From a bacterium (lineage in GTDB: Bacteria; SZUA-79; Acidulodesulfobacterales; Acidulodesulfobacteraceae), in assembly GCA_021777135.1 (NCBI GenBank), contig JAJYDX010000001.1, forward strand, positions 496,001-560,000: 64,000 nucleotides of DNA. Reading direction: 5' to 3'. The translations under genes and the position numbers were made by a program. The notes beneath the pieces were generated by a model. It was given only the letters and a program-made list of their open reading frames with translations. It searched no databases and was not told the DNA's origin. Positions 1 through 8,337 of the stretch are shown here, piece by piece (position 1 is the first letter of the stretch; each line of letters starts with the position of its first letter).

Positions 1-40
1 AATCAGCGGGTCGTAGGTTCGATTCCTATCGCCGGCTCCA
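1..40 (+). tRNA. 3' end of a tRNA, probably tRNA-Thr (partial)
   Basis: The window opens inside a tRNA. The T arm has stem GTAGG, loop TTCGATT and stem CCTAT. It is followed by the acceptor strand CGCCGGC, discriminator T and an encoded CCA at 38-40. The first bases are the 3' side of the anticodon loop and stem, so the anticodon itself lies outside the window. The AATCAGC stem remnant and the T arm resemble bacterial tRNA-Thr(TGT), but the identity is inferred. Confidence 0.75.
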
Positions 41-110
41 TTTATATTTCAAATTTTAGACGTATTGAATATAAATAAAAAAGTTATAAAATAAATTATT
101 GGTAAATAGG

Positions 111-152
111 CAATTTTATGACTAATTGTCAAAATTTTATGACTAATTGGCA
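111..152 (+). promoter_or_regulatory. Tandem 21-bp repeats upstream of satP (possible activator sites)
   Basis: The 17-mer AATTTTATGACTAATTG occurs twice, at 112-128 and 133-149. The 21-bp period is two helical turns, so both copies lie on the same face of the DNA. Each unit also contains a partial dyad (CAATT...AATTG). The repeats lie about 110-150 bp upstream of the predicted sigma-54 start site, a usual distance for enhancer-binding activators. No activator gene is visible nearby. Confidence 0.5.
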
Positions 153-230
153 TATTATTATTAATTATTTAATTTTTTATTTTCTGCTCACCCTGCCATT
201 GTTAAAATGTTTTTAATTAAATAAAAAAAA

Positions 231-246
231 TGGCATAAAGCTTGCT
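231..246 (+). promoter_or_regulatory. Sigma-54 (-24/-12) promoter candidate for satP
   Basis: The sequence TGGCATAAAGCTTGCT matches the sigma-54 layout: GG and GC separated by 10 bp, with TGGCA at -24 and TTGCT at -12. Transcription would start near 258, about 50 bp before the transporter start codon. No comparable sigma-70 promoter was seen for this gene. Confidence 0.55.
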
Positions 247-309
247 CTTTTAAATTTAAATAAAACAAGTAAGTTAAATTAACTTTTTATTAAATTTAAG
301 GGGGAGTTT

Positions 310-858
310 ATGGCTGATGGAAAAATCGGTAATCCTACCGCTGTTGGTCTTGTAACGTTTGGTATAACTGTGATACTGTTTTCTATGTATCCTTTGGGAC
401 TGACCAACATGAACGGTTTATTGTACGGGCAGTTAGTATTTTCTGGCGGTTTAGCTTTTATTATCGTCGGTATTTTTAAATTTCTTATTGACGATACATA
501 CGGAGCAACAGTATTTTTGCCGTTTGGTTTTATGTTGCTGTCTTTTGCTACGCTTGTAATAGGTGCTATCGGCGCACCGAATAATCCGCAATTTGTAGGT
601 TGGTTTTTCTTGTTGTGGGGTATTTTTTCTTTAATGGCGACCATCGGCGGCAACATTGGAAAAAAACCGGTGATGTTGCAGCTTGCCCTTCTTTTATTTA
701 CGGTAGAACTTGTTCTCGTAGGATTTAATTACTTATCTGGTTCTAATCTAATGACTCTTGCAGGGATTATCGGGGTTCTCGCAGGTATAGCAGCTTTTTA
801 TACTGCATGGGGCGTTTTTCTTAACGGTCTTGCAGGTAAAAAGATATTGCCGATATAG
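310..858 (+). CDS. satP: SatP/YaaH-family acetate-succinate transporter
   Basis: A 182-aa inner-membrane protein of the GPR1/FUN34/YaaH (AceTr) family, which moves acetate, succinate or related small carboxylates with protons. It has the family's N-terminal NPTAVGL motif (NPAPLGL in E. coli SatP), about six hydrophobic segments, and a C-terminus ending LNGLAGKKILPI that matches the family ending. Length is typical. The start is supported by GGGGGAG at 300-306. It is a single-gene unit with a sigma-54-like promoter and tandem repeats upstream and a hairpin terminator downstream. This suggests inducible organic-acid uptake. The exact substrate cannot be read from sequence. Confidence 0.9.
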   Translation: MADGKIGNPTAVGLVTFGITVILFSMYPLGLTNMNGLLYGQLVFSGGLAFIIVGIFKFLIDDTYGATVFLPFGFMLLSFATLVIGAIGAPNNPQFVGWFFLLWGIFSLMATIGGNIGKKPVMLQLALLLFTVELVLVGFNYLSGSNLMTLAGIIGVLAGIAAFYTAWGVFLNGLAGKKILPI

Positions 859-897
859 TTATAGTCCAAACAATACTTTATCTTATTAAAAATTATT

Positions 898-934
898 AAA
901 AAGCGCCTAAGTTTTTTTATATTAGGCGCTTTTT
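898..934 (+). terminator. Rho-independent terminator after satP
   Basis: A 13-bp stem pairs 898-910 (AAAAAGCGCCTAA) with 922-934, with an 11-nt loop. The U-rich 3' arm gives transcript release after the transporter gene. Confidence 0.85.
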
Positions 935-959
935 GTTTAAATAAATTATAATTAACATA

Positions 960-988
960 TTGACTTATGACTTTTAAGTCATTATAAT
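960..988 (+). promoter_or_regulatory. Sigma-70 promoter with an embedded operator-like dyad
   Basis: TTGACT at 960-965 and a perfect TATAAT at 983-988 are separated by 17 bp. The spacer contains the perfect inverted repeat ATGACTT-TT-AAGTCAT (967-982), filling the gap between the two boxes. A repressor bound there would block polymerase, so the downstream efflux genes may be inducible. The regulator is not identified. Confidence 0.65.
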
Positions 989-1056
989 TAAAACTATAGG
1001 CTGACTTAATAATAAATAATAATAGATGAAAATTTTTACTGCCGTAAAATCCGGAT

Positions 1057-2466
1057 ATGTTTAATATAATACGAAATATAAATAATGTTATGAAGAATAA
1101 AATTTTTACATTTAATTTAATTTTTTTGGTTTTACTTTTAATATGTTCTTTTTTTGTTTTTCCTATTAATAACGCTAATTCTTTTTATTTAAAGCCCGTT
1201 AAAGCTATTACGCTAAGAGAGGCATATATTCTTGCGGTTCGGCGTAACGGCTCAATAAAAGCCGCTAAGGAAAGCTATTATCAATCCACCCTATTAAAAT
1301 GGTCTGCAATAGGAATGGTTTTGCCCGACATATCACTGAAATATACCGACCAGAGGATGCATGTTAATTCTGCCCCCGCTTCGGCTCAGCTTGCACCGCT
1401 GATGAATAATATTTTCTTATTTTTTTTCCCTAATTATCAGTATAGCTTTACGTTAAACGAGCCTGCGATTAATGTGGGCGCAATTCCTGCTTATATGTCT
1501 GCAGTAAATTCCAGCAAAGCTGCTAAAATGTCTGCAAATAACGTATCAGCAAATACACTTTATGAAGTAGCCGTAGATTATTATACGGTATTAAACGACT
1601 TAAATTTAATAAAGGCTGACGGTAAAACATTATATGAAGCAAAATCACATCTTGAACTTACTAAAGCTAAATTAAAAGCGGGTCTAGCCATAATTACCGA
1701 TCTTCTTCAGGCAAAATCACAATTTTATGCAGCAAAACAAGAACTTATAAGTGCTAAGAATATGCTCAAATCGTCAAAGGCAAAGCTTGCTTCTCTTATG
1801 GGGGTAGCCGGAAACTTTAAGGTAATAAAGCCAAAAAATCCAGTATTAAGGAAGATATCTTTGGGCAAATATATAATTCTTGCCTATAAAAATAATCCTG
1901 ATTTAAAGTCACTAAGATTTGCCCAAAAATCCGCTGATTACGAAACAGGATTTTATGAATTGCAGTATATCCCTAAGATTAATTTTTTGGCTTCGTATAA
2001 TGCACTTTCAAACGAGCATTTCATACCGCAGGGTTCGACCAATTATTGGACGGCTGGAGCGACACTGACAATGCCTTTGTTTCAAGGAGCTTCAAGAATT
2101 ATATCCATAGAAAAAGCCCGTTCGGAAGCTAATATGTCAATGTATAAAACTATGCAGGCAAAAAGAGATTTAAAGGCTTTAGTCGCGTCCGAGTTTTATA
2201 ACGTCCGCAGTTTGAAATCAGAAGTAGGAACACTTAGATATGAAGAAAAATTTGCTTCTAAAAATTATATGCTCGTGGAAGAGGAATTTAAAGCCGGAGT
2301 AGCTACAAGCGTTGATGTGGTAACGGCGCTTGCTGAATTAATCAGGGCGAGGCATAATCTTCTTTCGGCAAAATTGAATTATTATGAATCAGTTCTTGAC
2401 TTGAAAAGACTTACGGGTTCTTTTAAGAGAAAGTTGATAAATCTGACCGTCGATAAATTAAATTAA
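1057..2466 (+). CDS. TolC-family outer-membrane efflux protein
   Basis: A 469-aa protein of the outer membrane efflux protein (OEP/TolC) family. Such proteins form the trimeric exit duct of tripartite pumps or type I secretion systems. A hydrophobic export signal lies at about residues 16-43, followed by the two long helical repeats typical of the family. Alternative start codons exist at 1057 and 1090, and neither has a strong RBS. The gene is followed by an HlyD-type adaptor on the same strand, so the two probably work together. No inner-membrane pump gene follows. A second TolC homologue lies at 8338-9735 with a different regulator. Confidence 0.85.
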   Translation: MFNIIRNINNVMKNKIFTFNLIFLVLLLICSFFVFPINNANSFYLKPVKAITLREAYILAVRRNGSIKAAKESYYQSTLLKWSAIGMVLPDISLKYTDQRMHVNSAPASAQLAPLMNNIFLFFFPNYQYSFTLNEPAINVGAIPAYMSAVNSSKAAKMSANNVSANTLYEVAVDYYTVLNDLNLIKADGKTLYEAKSHLELTKAKLKAGLAIITDLLQAKSQFYAAKQELISAKNMLKSSKAKLASLMGVAGNFKVIKPKNPVLRKISLGKYIILAYKNNPDLKSLRFAQKSADYETGFYELQYIPKINFLASYNALSNEHFIPQGSTNYWTAGATLTMPLFQGASRIISIEKARSEANMSMYKTMQAKRDLKALVASEFYNVRSLKSEVGTLRYEEKFASKNYMLVEEEFKAGVATSVDVVTALAELIRARHNLLSAKLNYYESVLDLKRLTGSFKRKLINLTVDKLN

Positions 2467-2543
2467 GGTCTTTAAAAAAAATTACAGTTTTTATATATTA
2501 TATATTATATATTATATACATATTAATTAACGGGTGATACTGA

Positions 2544-3683
2544 ATGAACGGAGAAACAGAAAAAAACGTAAATAATGAAAAGTTGAGCAAATTCAATAAA
2601 AAAAATATCATTACTGCTTCAATTATAATTTTCCTTGCAATAATAGGAGGAATATTTGTTTTAAGATGGTATCTTTTTGGACTTACACACGTTTATACCG
2701 AAGATGCCGAGATTGACGGTCATATAGTTTCTGTCAGCACAATGGTTCCTGGCAATATTAAAGCTATCTACGTCCATAAAAATGAATCAGTCAAAAAAGG
2801 TTCCTTGATTGCTAAAATAAACGATTCTACTTATTATCCGGCAATGCTTCAGGCAAAAGCTAATTATAAACTTGCAAAAGCAAAGCTATTCAGCGCGGGA
2901 GGAAACGTTGCCCAATTTATAGGTAACTCTTATAATTCATATTATATTAATAAATTGGCATATACTACGGCTTCGGCTAATCTCCACAAAGCACGGTTAT
3001 CTTACAGGCTGGCTAAGAAAAATTATTTAAGAGGACTTGTTCTTTTTAAAAAGGAGTTTATAACTAAACAGCAATTCGATACTTTGAATACGCAATATTT
3101 AATTTCTAAACAAGCCCTTATTTCTGCTCAATCTGCTTTAGGGGCTGCAGAAAGGAACTATGTTGAGTCCAGATATGTTAAAAGCGTTAACTTTGCAAAT
3201 AAGATGACTACGCTTATTCCTTTTAAAAAAGCTGTCAAAGTAGCAAAAGCGGCATATAAAGTTGCTCTTGCCAATTACAAAAATACTTTTATATATTCGC
3301 CAATAAACGGAACCGTGTCGGAAAAAATGTCATATATAGGCGAGTATATTATGCCTGGAACGCCAATAGTTATGGAAAATAACTTAAAGAATGTTTGGGT
3401 TACGGCAAACGTTAAAGAAACAGTTGTAGGAAATATAAAAACCGGAGATTCCGTTAAAATTTCCGTGGATTCATTCCCTGGAAAAACTTTTAGAGGAAAG
3501 GTAGAATTTGTAGGCTCTGTCAGCACTTCTAAATTTGCTTTGATTCCAACTAACAATCCTTCTGGAACTTTTACAAAAGTAACGCATAGGCTTCCTGTAA
3601 GAATTAAGATATTAAACGACTCAAAACATATTTTAAAACCGGGAATGATGGTTGAAGTTACTATAGATACGTCTAATGGCTAA
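2544..3683 (+). CDS. HlyD/EmrA-type membrane fusion protein
   Basis: A 379-aa periplasmic adaptor with one N-terminal transmembrane segment (about residues 22-45), then a biotinyl-lipoyl-like beta domain starting EDAEIDGHIV. This resembles the TDDAYVDGH start of EmrA-type adaptors. A coiled-coil hairpin (about 100-225) and a second lipoyl half plus beta-barrel (about 245-375) follow. It should bridge an inner-membrane transporter to the TolC protein encoded 78 bp upstream. The usual EmrB-type MFS partner is absent; the next gene is a cytochrome c. Confidence 0.88.
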   Translation: MNGETEKNVNNEKLSKFNKKNIITASIIIFLAIIGGIFVLRWYLFGLTHVYTEDAEIDGHIVSVSTMVPGNIKAIYVHKNESVKKGSLIAKINDSTYYPAMLQAKANYKLAKAKLFSAGGNVAQFIGNSYNSYYINKLAYTTASANLHKARLSYRLAKKNYLRGLVLFKKEFITKQQFDTLNTQYLISKQALISAQSALGAAERNYVESRYVKSVNFANKMTTLIPFKKAVKVAKAAYKVALANYKNTFIYSPINGTVSEKMSYIGEYIMPGTPIVMENNLKNVWVTANVKETVVGNIKTGDSVKISVDSFPGKTFRGKVEFVGSVSTSKFALIPTNNPSGTFTKVTHRLPVRIKILNDSKHILKPGMMVEVTIDTSNG

Positions 3684-3718
3684 AATAAAAATACTAAAAT
3701 TTAATAGAGGCGATAAGA

Positions 3719-4099
3719 ATGAATTTTAAGATATTATTATTTTTTGCGGCATTATTTTTTTTATCCGCTGGTTTTTTGAATTTTACATTGCAAAAAAATG
3801 CATATTCATACGGCAACAGTCGAGGCAAATATCTTTTCCATTATTATAATTGCGACGATTGTCATTCTGTTAACGGAGTCGGCGGAAGTCTTGGTCCGTC
3901 TTTATCTGATTATGGAAATATCATTCCTGATTTTAGTTGGACTGCTAAGCAAATAGAAAGCCCTGATTCGCATTTTAAAAGGGGCGAAAAGATAAGTATT
4001 AACAATAAAACATATTACGTAATTATGCCTTCGTATAATTATATACCCAGGGATGAAATAAACGCTATAGCTTCATATTTGGAATCGCTCAAAAAATAG
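3719..4099 (+). CDS. Small exported class I cytochrome c
   Basis: A 126-aa protein with an N-terminal hydrophobic signal segment (about residues 3-22), one CDDCH haem-binding motif (Cys45, Cys48, His49) and a likely distal Met103 in the motif MPSYNY. This pattern fits a monohaem periplasmic or membrane-tethered electron carrier of the cytochrome c class I type. An RBS-like GAGGCGATAAG precedes the ATG. It lies 35 bp after the HlyD gene on the same strand, so it may be cotranscribed. There is no obvious functional link to efflux, and its redox partner is unknown. Confidence 0.8.
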   Translation: MNFKILLFFAALFFLSAGFLNFTLQKNAYSYGNSRGKYLFHYYNCDDCHSVNGVGGSLGPSLSDYGNIIPDFSWTAKQIESPDSHFKRGEKISINNKTYYVIMPSYNYIPRDEINAIASYLESLKK

Positions 4100-4102
4100 A
4101 CG

Positions 4103-5014
4103 TTATTTGTTGTTATCTATTATAATGCCGCCTGTCTCGCCTTTATCAGTTCCTGCGCCACCACCACTCGTAATATTCTGCAAGCGCAAATCGTTTTTAA
4201 ATACCAAATTAGTCCAAGGATAAGTTAAATCTATATTGTTCTCAGCAAATTTTTTGGCGATTGCAAAATTAATATCGCTGTTAATAAAATGTCTTCTTAT
4301 TGGAGACTGAATCCATGCTATAAGTTCAAGGTTAAACGAAGAAGAACCGAATCCAGTGAACCATACGGAGGGTTCAGGTTTTTTAAGAACTTCCGGGTTT
4401 TCATCTGCTATTTCCAATAAAACCTTTCTAGCGAGGTCTAATTTCGCAGCTGTTTCTTCAATCCCTAACGGTATATGCATTCTTATTTTAGGATCTCTAT
4501 GCGACCAGTTAATAACGTTTGACGTTATAAAATTTGAATTGGGAACAATTATTGAAATATTGTCTCTTGTCGTTATGGTAGTACTTCTTGCCCTAATGTC
4601 GGTTACTATTCCGTCATGTCCGGCAACCTCGACGTACTCACCTTCCTTAATAGGTTTTTCAAATAATATTATAATACCAGAAATAAAATTGCTTATTATA
4701 TTCTGCATTCCGAATCCTATGCCGAGACCGATGATGCCAGCTAAAAATGCAAGGGAGCTTAAATTTATTCCGAGAACTTGAAATGCTATGAAAAAACCAA
4801 TTATTAGAATGATATATTTGATAAATCTTGTTACCGTTTTTATAAAAGCTTTATTTAACGTTTTATTTTTTCTAAATTCCCTTCTGATAAGATGAGAGAA
4901 TATATAGGCTATGAGATATGAAGCTATAATAATGGTTAAAGACGTGAGTATAGATAAAAGCCTTATTTTATTTCCGTCTATCGTATAAACTTTGTCTCTT
5001 AAAAATTCAAACAT
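4103..5014 (-). CDS. mscS: Small-conductance mechanosensitive channel (MscS family)
   Basis: A 303-aa membrane protein. Three hydrophobic segments lie in the first 125 residues, followed by the conserved pore helix and beta domain (GLGIGFGMQNIISNF, then VEVAGHDGIVTDI). These are hallmarks of MscS, which opens under membrane tension to release osmolytes. Length is close to E. coli MscS (286 aa). It is convergent with the cytochrome gene, with 3 bp between them. It appears to be a single-gene unit. Confidence 0.92.
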   Translation of the reverse strand: MFEFLRDKVYTIDGNKIRLLSILTSLTIIIASYLIAYIFSHLIRREFRKNKTLNKAFIKTVTRFIKYIILIIGFFIAFQVLGINLSSLAFLAGIIGLGIGFGMQNIISNFISGIIILFEKPIKEGEYVEVAGHDGIVTDIRARSTTITTRDNISIIVPNSNFITSNVINWSHRDPKIRMHIPLGIEETAAKLDLARKVLLEIADENPEVLKKPEPSVWFTGFGSSSFNLELIAWIQSPIRRHFINSDINFAIAKKFAENNIDLTYPWTNLVFKNDLRLQNITSGGGAGTDKGETGGIIIDNNK

Positions 5015-5105
5015 AATTCTTTAATTTTAGTTGAAATTGCGGCTTATTTTTTTATATTATATTTTTGATTTCAATATATTATAATATATATATTAAAAAT
5101 TAAAA

Positions 5106-6188
5106 ATGATAAAAAGAAGGTATACGCAAACAATAAAAGTTGGCAATGTCATAATAGGACACGATGCTCCGATAAGCGTTCAATCCATGACCAACACTAT
5201 TACCGAGGATACTGTTTCAACGGTAAAGCAGATAAAAGACTTAGAAAGTTATAACTGCGATATAGTCAGGGTTTCAGTGAACAGTTCTGAAGCCGCCAGT
5301 TCTTTGAAAGATATCGTAAAACAGGTTAACGTTCCTATAGTAGCGGATATCCATTTTGACCATAGGCTTGCCTTGGCTTCTTTAGAGGCTGGTGTTAAGG
5401 GTCTAAGGATTAACCCGGGAAATATTGGCGACAATAAAAAAGTAAAAGAAATTGCAAGTGCCTGCAAAGACGCTGGTGTGCCTATAAGGATAGGGGTCAA
5501 TTCAGGATCTTTGGAAAAAGGCGTTTTAGAAAAAAACGGTGGAGATTTTGCCGAGGCAATGGTAGAAAGCGGACTAAAGCATATAAAACTGCTTGAAGAC
5601 CAATCTTTTTATAATATAAAAATATCCTTAAAATCTACCGATGTTTTAACTACTGTAAGAGGATACGAACTTCTTGCTGAAAAAGTTGATTATCCGTTTC
5701 ATATTGGTATAACAGAGGCCGGCACGGTATTTTCTGGGGCAATAAAATCAGGTGTTGGGCTTGGAATATTATTATATAAGGGATTGGGAGACACTATAAG
5801 GGTTTCTTTGAGCGACGACCCCATAATGGAAGTTATCGCCGGTTATAACATTTTAAGAGATTTAGGTTTAAGACGGGGCGGGGTTCAACTCATTTCGTGT
5901 CCTACATGTGGAAGGTCCGAGATAAACATCGCAGGATTAGCGAAAGAATTTGAAAAGATTTCCTTTAAAATAAAATCCGATATTAAAGTTGCAATAATGG
6001 GATGTGTAGTAAACGGTCCGGGAGAGTCTATGCATGCCGATGTCGGTATTGCGGGAGGAAGGAACAAGTCTGTATTGTTTTCAAAAGGAAAAATTATTGG
6101 AAAATATGACAATAAAGAAATACTCCAAGCTTTAATTAATGAAGTAGAAAATATTACAGGGGAAAAAATTAATTTAAATCAAAATTAG
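5106..6188 (+). CDS. ispG: 4-hydroxy-3-methylbut-2-en-1-yl diphosphate synthase
   Basis: A 360-aa IspG (GcpE) that reduces methylerythritol cyclodiphosphate to HMBPP in the non-mevalonate isoprenoid pathway, using a [4Fe-4S] cluster. The N-terminal TIM-barrel begins RRYTQTIKVGNVIIG. The C-terminal cluster cysteines are visible in SCPTCGR and in GCVVNGPGE. It is the short bacterial form without the plant-type insertion. The gene lies 8 bp upstream of proS, so both are probably one transcript. Confidence 0.97.
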   Translation: MIKRRYTQTIKVGNVIIGHDAPISVQSMTNTITEDTVSTVKQIKDLESYNCDIVRVSVNSSEAASSLKDIVKQVNVPIVADIHFDHRLALASLEAGVKGLRINPGNIGDNKKVKEIASACKDAGVPIRIGVNSGSLEKGVLEKNGGDFAEAMVESGLKHIKLLEDQSFYNIKISLKSTDVLTTVRGYELLAEKVDYPFHIGITEAGTVFSGAIKSGVGLGILLYKGLGDTIRVSLSDDPIMEVIAGYNILRDLGLRRGGVQLISCPTCGRSEINIAGLAKEFEKISFKIKSDIKVAIMGCVVNGPGESMHADVGIAGGRNKSVLFSKGKIIGKYDNKEILQALINEVENITGEKINLNQN

Positions 6189-6196
6189 GAGTTAAT

Positions 6197-7909
6197 GTGA
6201 GATATTCATCTTTTTTCATACCGTCTTTAAAAGAAGATCCTAAGGAGGCAGTACTTAAAAGCCATAAATTACTTTTAAGGGCAGGTTACGTAAGACAACT
6301 TTCAGGGGGCATATATACTTATCTTCCTCTTGGTTTAAAAAGTTTGCGCAAATTAGAAGAAGTAATAAGGAAAGAGATGAATATTGCAGGAGCAGTCGAA
6401 CTTTCCATGCCTTTTGTCCAACCGTTAGACATTTGGAGAGAATCTGGAAGAGACGAAGATTACGGAAAAGAGCTTCTGCGTTTTAAGGATAGACAGGATA
6501 GGGATTTTTGCCTTGCTCCGACTTATGAAGAAGTAGTAACCGACCTTGTTAAAAAAAACATAAAGTCATATAAAGAATTACCCCTGACTTTATATCAGAT
6601 ACATCTTAAATTCAGGGATGAGATGCGCCCTAGATTCGGTCTCATGAGAGCCAAAGAGTTCATAATGAAAGATGCTTACAGTTTTGATACTAATGAAATT
6701 GGGCTGGACGAAAGTTATAAGAAAATGAAACATGCGTATGAGAATATATTTAAAAAACTAGGATTTGATTTTAAATTTATTAAAGCCGAAGCAGGAGAGA
6801 TAGGGGGAAACTATTCAGAAGAACTAATGGTTTTTTCAGAATATGGGGAAGACAAAATAGTTATCTGCGAAAATTGCGGGTATGCTGCTTCTATAGACGA
6901 AGCAAGTTCTGTTTCTGATTACAAAGGTCCTCTTGAATCCTGCAGACAGCCCAGAATGACTAAACTTTTTACTCCGGATAGAAAATCTGTGGAAGCAGTA
7001 GGCGAGTATCTTAAAGTGGACAGGACTTGTTTTGCTAAAACGCTAATATATGAAACGGAATCAGGTTTTATTGCAGCATTGGTTAGGGGCGACAGAGAAA
7101 TGAACGAGCGCAAACTAAAAAAAGCGGCTGGAGTTAAAAATTTATTTCTTGCAAAAGAAGAAGACGTAGAAAGAATAACGGGAGCCCCATGCGGTTTTGC
7201 CGGGCCTTTTAATTTAAAAGACATAAATATTATTGCTATAGATGACGAGATTAACAACTCGGAATACTGGATTACTGGAGCTAATGAGAAAGACGCCCAT
7301 ATGGCAAACGTAAAACCAGGACGTGATTTTACCCCAGATATCGTTGCGGACATAAGAAGCGTTCAGGCAGGAGATAAGTGTATAAAATGTTCTGGCACTT
7401 TAACTGTTAAAAACGCAATAGAACTAGGGCATATTTTTAAACTAGGCGAAAAATATTCAAGTATTTTGAATGCCAAGTTTTTAGATGAAAAAGGAGAATC
7501 AAGATTTTTTGTTATGGGCTGTTACGGAATCGGAGTCGGCAGAACTTTGCAAACTCTTATAGAAGTTTTTTCGGACGATAATGGGATAAATCTTCCCGTA
7601 TCGGTAAGTCCGTTCGACATAGCCGTAGTGAATCTTAATGTTAATGATGAAAAAATAACGTCTGTTGCCGAAAAAATTTATACTGATTTAACTGCAATGG
7701 GAATAGATGCAATATACGACGATAGAAAATTATCCGCCGGCATTAAACTTAAAGATATCGATTTAATAGGAATACCTTTTAAGATAGTAGTAGGCAATAG
7801 GACTATTAAAGATAACATATTTGAGCTTAGCACAAAAAAGAACAATACTACGGAAACTTTCGATAATTTAGATTCGCTGTATAAAAGAGCAGAGGAACTG
7901 TTAAAATAA
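6197..7909 (+). CDS. proS: Prolyl-tRNA synthetase (bacterial type)
   Basis: A 570-aa class II synthetase charging tRNA-Pro. Class II motif 2 (RPRFGLMRAKEF), the bacterial insertion/editing domain (about residues 230-395), motif 3 (GCYGIGVGRT) and the C-terminal anticodon-binding domain are in order. The start is GTG, supported by AGGAG at 6187-6191 five bases upstream. It is coupled to ispG. Two of the tRNAs it charges, tRNA-Pro(GGG) and tRNA-Pro(TGG), are encoded in this window. Confidence 0.97.
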   Translation: MRYSSFFIPSLKEDPKEAVLKSHKLLLRAGYVRQLSGGIYTYLPLGLKSLRKLEEVIRKEMNIAGAVELSMPFVQPLDIWRESGRDEDYGKELLRFKDRQDRDFCLAPTYEEVVTDLVKKNIKSYKELPLTLYQIHLKFRDEMRPRFGLMRAKEFIMKDAYSFDTNEIGLDESYKKMKHAYENIFKKLGFDFKFIKAEAGEIGGNYSEELMVFSEYGEDKIVICENCGYAASIDEASSVSDYKGPLESCRQPRMTKLFTPDRKSVEAVGEYLKVDRTCFAKTLIYETESGFIAALVRGDREMNERKLKKAAGVKNLFLAKEEDVERITGAPCGFAGPFNLKDINIIAIDDEINNSEYWITGANEKDAHMANVKPGRDFTPDIVADIRSVQAGDKCIKCSGTLTVKNAIELGHIFKLGEKYSSILNAKFLDEKGESRFFVMGCYGIGVGRTLQTLIEVFSDDNGINLPVSVSPFDIAVVNLNVNDEKITSVAEKIYTDLTAMGIDAIYDDRKLSAGIKLKDIDLIGIPFKIVVGNRTIKDNIFELSTKKNNTTETFDNLDSLYKRAEELLK

Positions 7910-7912
7910 AAA

Positions 7913-7971
7913 AATTCCTGCGTTCCATTTAGTTTTAATATTTCAGAAACTATCCCTGAAACGCAGGAATT
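7913..7971. terminator. Bidirectional hairpin between proS and the FmdB-like gene
   Basis: An outer 12-bp stem pairs 7913-7924 (AATTCCTGCGTT) with 7960-7971. A shorter inner stem (TTTCAG/CTGAAA) sits within the loop. A-rich and T-rich flanks on the two sides let it end transcription from both convergent genes. Confidence 0.7.
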
Positions 7972-8038
7972 AAATTTTATTAATGTGCTAATAACTAATA
8001 ACGCGCAACGCGCTCGGACGACCGCCCGTTAATTATGC

Positions 8039-8266
8039 TCAGCCGAATCCGCTGCTATAACCTCCGCCGCATGAGCCTGTTCCTCCCGTCGAACCATAGT
8101 TTGAAGTATAGCCTCCACCGCCGCAACTACTGAAAGAACTTACTCTTTTAACGGGTTTTTCGGCTCCGCAAACCGGACATTTGATATCATCGCCTTTTTC
8201 GCTAAGCCTTTGATAAATTTCAAATATTTTTCCGCATTTTTTGCATTCGTATTCGTATATGGGCAT
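8039..8266 (-). CDS. FmdB-family zinc-ribbon protein
   Basis: A 75-aa protein beginning MPIYEYECKKCG, the signature of the FmdB/CxxC_CxxC_SSSS family. Two CxxC pairs (CKKC and CPVC) form a zinc ribbon, and a Ser/Gly-rich tail follows. The start is supported by AAGGAGG upstream on the minus strand. Family members are proposed regulators, but their function is poorly defined. Confidence 0.88.
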   Translation of the reverse strand: MPIYEYECKKCGKIFEIYQRLSEKGDDIKCPVCGAEKPVKRVSSFSSCGGGGYTSNYGSTGGTGSCGGGYSSGFG

Positions 8267-8337
8267 ATTTATTATTTTCCTCCTTGTATTTTTCTATATA
8301 TTATATCATAAAAGAACACAAAAATCATTATAAGTTC

